Assembly (NCBI GenBank): GCA_003485825.1
Contig: DNHN01000019.1
Location: 1-5,813 of the forward strand
Reading direction: 5' to 3'
Length of the DNA: 5,813 nucleotides
DNA from: Bacteroidota bacterium
GTDB taxonomy: Bacteria > Bacteroidota > Bacteroidia > NS11-12g > UBA9320
A program made the translations under genes and the position numbers. Below, piece after piece: positions 1-5,007 of the stretch. Below the pieces are notes generated by a model. It was given only the letters and a program-made list of their open reading frames with translations, made no database searches and was not told where the DNA came from. How positions within the stretch are numbered: the first letter of the stretch is position 1; each line of letters starts with the position of its first letter.

Positions 1-401
1 AAAGGTTCGGTAAGTGACGAGATAGTATTATCCAAAAACACTGGGCATAGGAGGACTATTACACCGGCTAGGAAATAGTTTTTAAAGTTTAATCTCTGAG
101 CGGTAATAAAAACTGCAATAGCAGACCCAATAAGACAGAGAATATTAAGTAATACGGATCCCGCTAAACCTAGCCTGGCAAAAAGAGATGCAATAACCGT
201 ATACACGGGTTTACCCCAATAGTCCAAAAAAAGCTCTGGATTCTGCCAGCTAAATCTTGCTATTAGATAATGATTATACGTATCTCCACCGCCACTATAG
301 CCTGGAGACAGGTAGTCTAAATAGGCAAGAAGTCCCCCTACAAGTAGACACACCACTCCAAACAATACATTGATAGCTTTGGTTGATTTAAGCATATTCA
401 T
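1..401 (-). CDS. N-terminal part of a multi-pass membrane protein, probable GT-C/family-39-like glycosyltransferase (cut by left edge)
   Basis: The minus strand is open without a stop from the ATG at 401 to the window edge, giving 133 codons. The protein starts MNMLKSTKAINVLFG. A first membrane segment lies at about residues 10-28, followed by a polar loop carrying G39-D40-T-Y-N-H and the stretch W62-G-K-P-V-Y. Further hydrophobic segments lie at about 65-80, 82-102 and 108-123, ending at S-S-L-T-E-P (128-133). An acidic residue in the first outer loop, a WGKP-type segment and a late LTEP motif recall polyprenyl-phosphate-sugar-dependent GT-C transferases of the ArnT/PMT type, which glycosylate lipids or proteins on the outer face of the inner membrane. 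That is family resemblance from memory, and substrate and subfamily cannot be told. A GGAGAG run at 403-408 supports this start; the in-frame ATG at 395 is an alternative. Confidence 0.66.
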   Translation of the reverse strand, partial: MNMLKSTKAINVLFGVVCLLVGGLLAYLDYLSPGYSGGGDTYNHYLIARFSWQNPELFLDYWGKPVYTVIASLFARLGLAGSVLLNILCLIGSAIAVFITAQRLNFKNYFLAGVIVLLCPVFLDNTISSLTEP

Positions 402-634
402 TTCTCTCCAAAAATAGCTATATATTGAATTATTGCATACTAAGGGTTATATAAACTGCGTAATATTCATATAGCTTTAACGGAGTAGTCATTCGTTTTC
501 AGCTCTGGTCAAATCACCGCAGCTTCCTGAATAAAATTTCACCTAAAAATCAGGAGAAAACTAAACGTTTGAAATACGAAACAGTGTCTGAATAGTGTGT
601 TGTCTTCACCACAAACCGAGCTTGTCTCATCCAC
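402..634. other. Intergenic stretch between the edge membrane-protein gene and the acyl-CoA dehydrogenase terminator
   Basis: No convincing coding region or RNA gene is visible. The stretch holds the promoter candidate at 409-416. It also holds an 8-bp inverted repeat (AGCTATAT at 416-423 and ATATAGCT at 469-476) and a weak 6-bp inverted repeat (TCCTGA at 525-530 and TCAGGA at 550-555). These may be operator or leader structures of the downstream minus-strand gene, or chance pairings in AT-rich DNA. Confidence 0.5.
409..416 (-). promoter_or_regulatory. Bacteroidota-type -7 box for the membrane-protein gene at 1-401
   Basis: Read on the minus strand, this is TATTTTTG, a perfect match to the Bacteroidota -7 consensus TAnnTTTG. 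It ends 7 nt before the ATG at 401, so transcription would start almost at the start codon and give a very short leader that still includes GGAGAG. I see no TTG-type -33 box at the usual spacing upstream. An AT-rich region can produce this match by chance. Confidence 0.35.
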
Positions 635-666
635 AAAAAAACGCATTCCTCTCGAAATGCATTTTT
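635..666 (-). terminator. Intrinsic terminator of the acyl-CoA dehydrogenase gene
   Basis: On the minus strand a stem built on GCATT (643-647) pairing with AATGC (656-660) is followed by seven T residues (complement of the A-run 635-641). An A-run on the other side (complement of 662-666) can pair with that T-run. The stem has a C-A mismatch at its base, and an extra C-G pair is possible with a bulged A. It lies 45 nt beyond the stop codon at 712, the expected place. The flanking A and T runs could also let it work on the plus strand, but no plus-strand gene needs it there. Confidence 0.7.
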
Positions 667-711
667 CAAATTGACTGAGCAACTCTAATTTCTAACGTCT
701 AGGATCTACAT

Positions 712-1854
712 TTAATCCTTCAATATTCCTCTAGCAATGACGATACGTTGTACCTCACTAGTTCCTTCATAAATCTGAGTAATCTTAGCATCACGCATCA
801 TACGTTCTACATGGTACTCTTTTACGAATCCATATCCACCATGTATCTGTACAGCTTCTGTAGTCACCCACATAGCTGTTTCAGAAGCGAATAACTTAGC
901 CATACATGCTGCTTCTAAAAAATCTTGACCTGAGTCCTTGAGATATGCTGCCTTTAGACAGAAAAGTCTTGCTGCTTCTATTTTTGTAGCCATATCTGCG
1001 AGTTTGAACTGGATAATCTGGTGATTCATAATCTCCGTACCAAAAGCTTTACGTTCTTTAGAGTATTGAAGTGCTCTTTCGTATGCACCACTCGCTATAC
1101 CCAAAGCTTGTGCCGCTATACCGATTCTCCCTCCGCTTAGTACTTTCATAGCAAATTTGAATCCGAATCCATCTTCACCTATTCTATTCTCTTTTGGTAC
1201 TTTGACGTCTTGAAACATCAATGAGTGCGTATCGCTTCCTCGTATCCCAAGTTTATCTTCTTTAGTACCTACTGTGAAACCTTCCATATCAGAGGTTACT
1301 ATTAAGCAATTGATTCCTTTGTGTCCTTTTTCTACGTCCGTCTGAGCTACTACGAGGAATGTACTTCCTGTTCTACCATTGGTAATCCAGTTTTTAGTAC
1401 CGTTCAGTAGGTAGTGGTCTCCCATATCTATGGCCGTCGTTTTTTGACTAGTAGCATCACTACCAGCTTCAGGCTCACTAAGACAGAAGCCTCCATGAAT
1501 TTGCCCACTAGCGAGCGGCTTTAGGAATTTCTCTTTTTGTTCTTCTGTTCCGTATTTCTCTAACCCCCAACATACCAGTGAGTTATTTACACTCATTACT
1601 ACACTAGCACTAGCATCTACTTTAGAGATTTCCTCCATAGCTAGCACGTAGCTTATGGTATCCATACCGCTACCACCCCATTTCGGGTCTACCATCATGC
1701 CCATCATTCCTAGTTCTCCAAGCTTTTTAATTTGCTCAGCTGGGAAACGCTGCTCGTTATCTCTTTCTATAACACCGGGTAGTAATTCAGCTTCAGCGAA
1801 GTCCTTAGCGGCTTGCTGGATCATTAAATGCTCTTCTGATAATTCGAAATTCAT
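712..1854 (-). CDS. Acyl-CoA dehydrogenase, short-chain/butyryl-CoA type
   Basis: This 380-residue cytoplasmic flavoenzyme makes the alpha,beta double bond in an acyl-CoA and passes electrons to electron-transfer flavoprotein, as in beta-oxidation or branched-chain amino-acid breakdown. The length is normal for the family and all parts are present: an N-terminal helical domain (about 1-120), a middle beta domain starting at the FAD/substrate signature C124-L-S-E-P-E-A-G-S-D133, and a C-terminal helical domain. The second family signature runs from Q336 (QIHGGYGF) through E346 and R351 to D355. The catalytic base is expected at E363 in I-Y-E-G-T-S-E. This placement of Glu matches short-chain and butyryl-CoA dehydrogenases rather than isovaleryl-CoA or long-chain enzymes, but the exact substrate is not settled. 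The gene stands alone, with its own promoter candidate at 1874-1881 and terminator at 635-666. Confidence 0.95.
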   Translation of the reverse strand: MNFELSEEHLMIQQAAKDFAEAELLPGVIERDNEQRFPAEQIKKLGELGMMGMMVDPKWGGSGMDTISYVLAMEEISKVDASASVVMSVNNSLVCWGLEKYGTEEQKEKFLKPLASGQIHGGFCLSEPEAGSDATSQKTTAIDMGDHYLLNGTKNWITNGRTGSTFLVVAQTDVEKGHKGINCLIVTSDMEGFTVGTKEDKLGIRGSDTHSLMFQDVKVPKENRIGEDGFGFKFAMKVLSGGRIGIAAQALGIASGAYERALQYSKERKAFGTEIMNHQIIQFKLADMATKIEAARLFCLKAAYLKDSGQDFLEAACMAKLFASETAMWVTTEAVQIHGGYGFVKEYHVERMMRDAKITQIYEGTSEVQRIVIARGILKD

Positions 1855-1873
1855 GTTGTTGAAAATGTTATAA

Positions 1874-1881
1874 CAAAGGTA
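1874..1881 (-). promoter_or_regulatory. Bacteroidota-type -7 box for the acyl-CoA dehydrogenase gene
   Basis: The minus strand reads TACCTTTG here, a perfect TAnnTTTG. Its end lies 19 nt before the ATG at 1854, so transcription would start roughly 15 nt upstream of the start codon, a plausible short leader. No clear TTG -33 box is seen 17-23 nt further upstream. The box forms one arm of the inverted repeat at 1874-1900. Confidence 0.45.
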
Positions 1882-1900
1882 AGAGTTTAATCTACCTTTT
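1874..1900. repeat. Inverted repeat over the acyl-CoA dehydrogenase promoter
   Basis: AAAGGTA at 1875-1881 is repeated in reverse complement as TACCTTT at 1893-1899, with 11 nt between (1882-1892). The left arm carries the -7 box of the dehydrogenase gene. The right arm gives TACCTTTTG in the plus direction, one T too long for the same box. Two arms one helical turn apart over a promoter could be the operator of a dimeric regulator, but no regulator gene is in the window. Confidence 0.4.
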
Positions 1901-1940
1901 GTTTGTTAAAGTTCTTACATTGTTCTTGTTTAAATTGGGT

Positions 1941-2040
1941 TAAAATAATAATGCTGATATTTCTTTTGCATAAAAAGCACCTAAAAACACCCCACAATGT
2001 CGTGCATCATTGACTTGCACTAAAACAATAACGTTGATAA
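1941..2040 (+). repeat. Pair of degenerate 20-bp direct repeats in the divergent intergenic region
   Basis: Positions 1941-1960 and 2021-2040 match at 16 of 20 bases and start exactly 80 bp apart. Both have the form TAAAAyAATAAyGyTGATA followed by T or A. Between them lies a 5-bp inverted repeat, GTGCA (2002-2006) and TGCAC (2016-2020). No coding frame is evident. They may be protein-binding sites in the region between two divergent genes, or low-complexity AT-rich sequence. Confidence 0.3.
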
Positions 2041-2072
2041 CCTCTGAATTACTTTTTAAGATATTTTATCAA

Positions 2073-2096
2073 AAAAGCCCTTGTATTCGGGCTTTT
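2073..2096. promoter_or_regulatory. Hairpin just upstream of the HU-like gene (leader hairpin or terminator)
   Basis: AAAAGCCC at 2073-2080 pairs perfectly with GGGCTTTT at 2089-2096 around an 8-nt loop. On the minus strand the stem is followed by an unbroken T6 run (complement of 2071-2076), which makes a good intrinsic terminator against transcription coming from the HU-like gene side. On the plus strand the T-run is only four long before GGC. A second small stem, GGCA (2097-2100) with TGCC (2107-2110), follows at once and ends 6 nt before the ATG at 2117. It could be a leader element, a terminator of an unseen transcript, or a guard against antisense transcription. Confidence 0.5.
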
Positions 2097-2116
2097 GGCA
2101 CTATTTTGCCTTCGAT

Positions 2117-2416
2117 ATGAACAAAACAGAATTAATAAACGCTATCAGCGAGCAAGCTGGTATCACAAAAGAAAGTGCAAAATCTGCATTAGAAGCTACT
2201 ATAGGATCTATCCAAGGAGCAGTACAAGCAGGTGACAAAGTATCTATCCCAGGATTTGCAACTTGGTCAGCGTCTTACAGACCAGCTAGAGACGGAAGAA
2301 ACCCATCTACTGGAAAAACTATCAAGATAGAAGATAGAGTAGCCGTTAAATTCAAAGCAGGCAAGACCTTTGCTGACGCTGTGAACAACGACAAACTTAA
2401 AAAACAACTTAAGTAA
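2117..2416 (+). CDS. HU/IHF-family DNA-binding protein
   Basis: This 99-residue nucleoid-associated protein should act as a dimer that bends DNA. The N-terminal helical dimer part runs from M1 (NKTELINAISEQAGI) to about residue 40. The beta-arm region holds G46-F47-A-T-W50 and the arm tip R61-N62-P63, whose proline intercalates between bases in HU and IHF. It continues with S-T-G-K and the C-terminal V-K-F-K-A-G-K segment (77-83). The ATG at 2117 is chosen because family homology starts there; the frame is open back to a TTG at 2081, but that codon sits in the loop of the 2073-2096 hairpin. Compared with typical HU (about 90 residues) it has W at the usual F of GFGTF and a lysine-rich tail, D92-K-L-K-K-Q-L-K99. 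HU versus IHF cannot be decided. It is a single-gene unit with its own terminator. Confidence 0.93.
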   Translation: MNKTELINAISEQAGITKESAKSALEATIGSIQGAVQAGDKVSIPGFATWSASYRPARDGRNPSTGKTIKIEDRVAVKFKAGKTFADAVNNDKLKKQLK

Positions 2417-2439
2417 TCTTCGGAGAACTTCAACCGTTT

Positions 2440-2475
2440 AAAAAAATAGCCTCACATATGTGAGGCTATTTTTTT
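2440..2475 (+). terminator. Perfect palindromic terminator after the HU-like gene
   Basis: This is a 36-nt perfect palindrome centred on CATATG, with a TAGCCTCAC / GTGAGGCTA core flanked by an A-run and a T-run that also pair. Eight T residues (2469-2476) follow the stem on the plus strand. It begins 23 nt after the stop of the HU-like gene. Because it is symmetrical it would work in both directions, although no minus-strand gene runs into it nearby. Confidence 0.88.
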
Positions 2476-2585
2476 TATCTCCAGTCTTAATTCCTAGCGT
2501 ATATCTTATTTCTTAGACAAGGGCATCTAGTAAACATACCAAAACTGATCTTCCCCCTTCTAAACTTCTTAATTCACCGTCTGAT

Positions 2586-2605
2586 TACATCCATTTAAAG
2601 ATGTA
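2586..2605 (+). promoter_or_regulatory. Small hairpin upstream of the LD-carboxypeptidase gene
   Basis: TACATC (2586-2591) pairs with GATGTA (2600-2605) around the loop CATTTAAA, with a possible extra G-U pair outside. It lies about 100 nt before the start codon at 2704. It could be an operator or a leader structure. No strong TAnnTTTG box is seen in this 227-nt gap; the best is TATATTCG at 2692-2699, with one mismatch and a TTG 19 nt upstream. Confidence 0.25.
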
Positions 2606-2703
2606 GGTAAGAGTAGCTGCGAGTTAGTCCACCTATGTTTATATCAAATACAGGCTGTGTATATGCTCATTGCACCGCAATAATTGTTGCATATATTCGC
2701 CTG

Positions 2704-3594
2704 ATGTATTTGAAAAAAGGCGACACCATAGCTATAGTATCACCAGCCAGAGCTATAGATTCTGAAAAAATACACCCTACAATTCAATTCTTCAAAAAGC
2801 ATGGACTAAACGTAGTCCTGGGCAAACATATTCATAGTGTACACCATCAGATGGCCGGTACAGACGCAGAAAAAGTTGAAGATCTTCAAGATGCCATAAA
2901 TAACCCCAACATACGCGCCATCCTAAGTACACGAGGCGGGTATGGGTCCGTACGCATAATAGACCAGCTGGATTTAACCCCATTAGATGAGCAAAAAAAA
3001 TGGTTTGTAGGCTATAGTGATATTACTGTGTTTCACTCGCACATACATCAAAACTTTGGTACTCCCACGATACATAGTACGATGCCTATAAACATCACTA
3101 ATGACCCAAGTCCTGAAGAAGAGGAGTCAAACACGACACTCCTAGCTGCACTTATGGGAGAAGACCTAAGCTATGACATAGCTCCTAACCCGTTAAATAA
3201 AGAAGGAAATGCATCTGGTCTACTGATCGGTGGAAACCTAAGTATTTTATATAGCCTTTGTGGCTCTGCCTCTGATGTAGATACCCGGGGGAAAATCCTT
3301 TTTATAGAAGATCTAGACGAGTATATCTACCATATAGATCGGATGATGACGAATCTAAAACGCACAGGTAAACTTAAACATCTGGCCGCTTTACTGGTAG
3401 GTGGAATGAGTGATATGAATGACAACACCATACCTTATGGTCAGACAGCACAAGAAATAATCCTTGAACACACCGCTGCATATGACTATCCCGTTTATTT
3501 TGGTTTCCAAGCCGGGCATCAGAAGCTTAATGTGGCTATGCGTTTTGGGATGAAAGCAGAAATAAAAGATAATCAGCTACTTTTGCCGGCATAG
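2704..3594 (+). CDS. LD-carboxypeptidase, peptidase family S66 (LdcA/MccF type)
   Basis: This 296-residue serine peptidase probably removes the terminal D-Ala from muramyl or free tetrapeptides during peptidoglycan recycling in the cytoplasm. Seen: M1-Y-L-K-K-G-D-T-I-A-I-V-S-P-A at the N-terminus, R77-G-G-Y-G81, the nucleophile motif G103-Y-S105-D, G176-G-N-L, E202 in F-I-E-D-L-D-E, and H272 in Q-A-G-H. Ser105, Glu202 and His272 correspond to the Ser-Glu-His triad known for the family, so the enzyme looks active. There is no signal peptide on this start. The frame is open 23 codons further up to an ATG at 2635, but those residues precede the family's usual beginning and the region looks like leader DNA. 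The gtrA-like gene follows after 12 nt, suggesting one transcript. Family relatives such as MccF cleave a peptide antibiotic instead; the isolated setting favours housekeeping recycling. Confidence 0.93.
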   Translation: MYLKKGDTIAIVSPARAIDSEKIHPTIQFFKKHGLNVVLGKHIHSVHHQMAGTDAEKVEDLQDAINNPNIRAILSTRGGYGSVRIIDQLDLTPLDEQKKWFVGYSDITVFHSHIHQNFGTPTIHSTMPINITNDPSPEEEESNTTLLAALMGEDLSYDIAPNPLNKEGNASGLLIGGNLSILYSLCGSASDVDTRGKILFIEDLDEYIYHIDRMMTNLKRTGKLKHLAALLVGGMSDMNDNTIPYGQTAQEIILEHTAAYDYPVYFGFQAGHQKLNVAMRFGMKAEIKDNQLLLPA

Positions 3595-3606
3595 ACATCA
3601 TTCCAC

Positions 3607-4080
3607 ATGGCCATCTACCAAGCAAGCAAGCAACTCACTAAATTCATCATCTCTGGAATACTAGCCGTAGGAGTAGATTTTACAGTATACTTTGCGCTGT
3701 CCCAATTTATGGATCCAAGTATAAGTAAAGCTGTAAGTTTTTGCTCTGGTATGGTTGTAACCTACAATATGAATAAGTTTTGGACGTGGAAACAGCCCGA
3801 AAAAAACAACAAAAGACTCTTATTATTCACCTTACTTTATGCAATTGCGCTTGTAGTCAATGTGAGGATGAATACTTTTATGCTTGACACACTCCCAAAC
3901 TATACCTTCAGTTTTCTACTTAATTCAGATTCCAATGAAATTATTAGATCTGTAGTGATTGGTGTAGATAAGTTAGCCGCTTTTGTAATTGCCACTATGG
4001 CTAGTGTGGCCATCACCTATTTTGGTCAAAAATACTGGTTATTTAGACCTGAAAAACAAACCCCTAATACTGAGGCCTAG
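3607..4080 (+). CDS. GtrA-family four-helix membrane protein
   Basis: This 157-residue inner-membrane protein belongs to a family linked to moving polyprenyl-phosphate-linked sugars across the membrane for surface polysaccharide or teichoic-acid-like modification. Four hydrophobic segments are visible at about 11-31, 39-57, 70-93 and 119-139. The family signatures are present: F13-I-I-S-G-I-L-A-V-G-V-D at the start, Y53-N-M-N-K-F-W-T-W after helix 2, and a C-terminal F139-G-Q-K-Y-W-L-F. It is longer than many relatives (about 120-140 residues) because of an extended segment between helices 3 and 4 (about 94-118). The start is the ATG 12 nt after the LD-carboxypeptidase stop, indicating a two-gene unit. 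Its last 17 nt overlap the end of the opposite-strand gene. The sugar or lipid handled is unknown. Confidence 0.88.
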   Translation: MAIYQASKQLTKFIISGILAVGVDFTVYFALSQFMDPSISKAVSFCSGMVVTYNMNKFWTWKQPEKNNKRLLLFTLLYAIALVVNVRMNTFMLDTLPNYTFSFLLNSDSNEIIRSVVIGVDKLAAFVIATMASVAITYFGQKYWLFRPEKQTPNTEA

Positions 4081-4507
4081 TAAGAATCGCCTCAGCTATG
4101 ATTGCCTGGCGTACGTCAAAGTCCACTTCACCATAATCTTCCTCTAGCTGTATTCTACCTAGTCCTTGTGATTCTCTAATATCTGATTGTACCTCAGATA
4201 AATCCAAATCTACATCCGCATGATGCTCATACTCCGGCCTAAAATCATACTGGTGATCTTCTAATTCTATCTTACTCCTAACGGGCTCTCGCTTGGGAAC
4301 TGGCACAGGCTCAGACTTGCTTGGTTCTCCGCTTAGTTCTCTAAGAATCTCCTCTAATGACGTTCTACTCTCATCTGTACCTTTTCTTTTAGCAGATTTA
4401 GTCCGCTTATTTGGTAATTGTTCCTTTTTTTTGCTGCCAGCAAAGAATCGAAAGGCAAGTATTACTGCAATGATGATGTACTTTATATATGAGCCTATCT
4501 CGTCCAT
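4064..4507 (-). CDS. Small single-helix membrane protein of unknown function
   Basis: I do not recognise a named family. The 147-residue product starts MDEIGSYIKY, with one hydrophobic segment at about residues 7-22 followed by a very basic stretch (S25-K-K-K and K34-R-T-K-S-A-K-R-K), so the long C-terminal part should face the cytoplasm. Next come an amphipathic S50-L-E-E-I-L-R-E-L segment, a proline- and charge-rich linker (61-78) and an acidic part. The end, F130-D-V-R-Q-A-I-I-A-E-A-I-L-T-R, resembles a C-terminal motif I associate with small uncharacterised Bacteroidota membrane proteins. The start at 4507 is preferred because the hydrophobic segment then sits at the N-terminus; a longer frame from 4579 would run deep into folK. 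It is head-to-head with folK (17-nt gap) and overlaps the gtrA-like gene tail-to-tail. Confidence 0.78.
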   Translation of the reverse strand: MDEIGSYIKYIIIAVILAFRFFAGSKKKEQLPNKRTKSAKRKGTDESRTSLEEILRELSGEPSKSEPVPVPKREPVRSKIELEDHQYDFRPEYEHHADVDLDLSEVQSDIRESQGLGRIQLEEDYGEVDFDVRQAIIAEAILTRPQY

Positions 4508-4524
4508 TTGTGTTAACGAAAATA

Positions 4525-5007
4525 ATGAAAAATAAACTTGTATTGAGTCTCGGCTCCAATTTAGGCAATCGGTACGCATACTTGATCCAAGCTATTGCTG
4601 CAATAAACAAGTCGTTTCATACCACTAGTACTGCTGCTTCATTTTACGAAACACCGCCTTGGGGAGATACAAATCAATCTACATTCATCAATACGGCACT
4701 GGTACTATATACAAGCAATTCCCCTGCGAAATGTCTACTACTATTACAAAACATAGAGCATACCATCGGAAGAACAAAAAGCCGTAAATGGGGTCCAAGA
4801 TGTATCGATATTGACATCATATTTTACAGCAACAGCCTTGTGCAACTGAACGACCTGCAACTACCGCATGCTAGGATGCAGGAACGCGCTTTTGTACTTA
4901 AACCTATCGTTGACATTCTTCCTGACTTCATTCACCCTACGTTAGGTAAATCAATGAGAACTCTACTTTCAGAAATAGCAGACGACACCTCACTCTTTGC
5001 ACCATGA
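4525..5007 (+). CDS. folK: 2-amino-4-hydroxy-6-hydroxymethyldihydropteridine diphosphokinase (HPPK)
   Basis: This 160-residue cytoplasmic enzyme transfers pyrophosphate from ATP to 6-hydroxymethyl-dihydropterin, the step before dihydropteroate synthase in folate synthesis. The length equals that of the classic enzyme (about 160). Seen: L7-S-L-G-S-N-L-G-N at the N-terminus, Y41-E-T-P-P-W-G, and the family signature K88-W-G-P-R92-C-I-D95-I-D97-I-I, in which D95 and D97 are the magnesium ligands and fall at the same numbers as in E. coli HPPK. R121 (Q-E-R-A-F-V-L) also corresponds to a conserved arginine. The start at 4525 is chosen because homology begins there; an in-frame ATG at 4489 would add 12 residues and overlap the opposite gene. 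It shares ATGA with the downstream WbqC-family gene, so the two are probably translationally coupled. Confidence 0.96.
   Translation: MKNKLVLSLGSNLGNRYAYLIQAIAAINKSFHTTSTAASFYETPPWGDTNQSTFINTALVLYTSNSPAKCLLLLQNIEHTIGRTKSRKWGPRCIDIDIIFYSNSLVQLNDLQLPHARMQERAFVLKPIVDILPDFIHPTLGKSMRTLLSEIADDTSLFAP

Noticed and set aside
1655..1873. Open frame of 72 codons on the plus strand, antisense to the acyl-CoA dehydrogenase start
   Set aside because: It lies almost wholly inside a clear, complete gene on the other strand, and its product has no recognisable domain; it is a shadow frame.
2635..2703. Possible N-terminal extension of the LD-carboxypeptidase with a hydrophobic stretch that could look like a signal peptide
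   Set aside because: Homology starts at the ATG at 2704, the family acts in the cytoplasm, and the extension lacks a proper basic start and cleavage site.
2792..2983. Open frame of 63 codons on the minus strand inside the LD-carboxypeptidase gene
   Set aside because: It is fully embedded in a well-supported gene with intact catalytic motifs and shows no family features.
2704..3594. MccF-type self-immunity gene belonging to a microcin C-like cluster
   Set aside because: The fold is the same, but no MccB-like adenylating enzyme, peptide precursor or exporter gene is nearby; recycling LD-carboxypeptidase is the simpler reading.
4293..4610. Open frames at 4293-4535 (plus) and 4407-4610 (minus)
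   Set aside because: Both overlap the small membrane protein and folK in other frames. Their hydrophobic runs are by-products of the opposite coding sequence.
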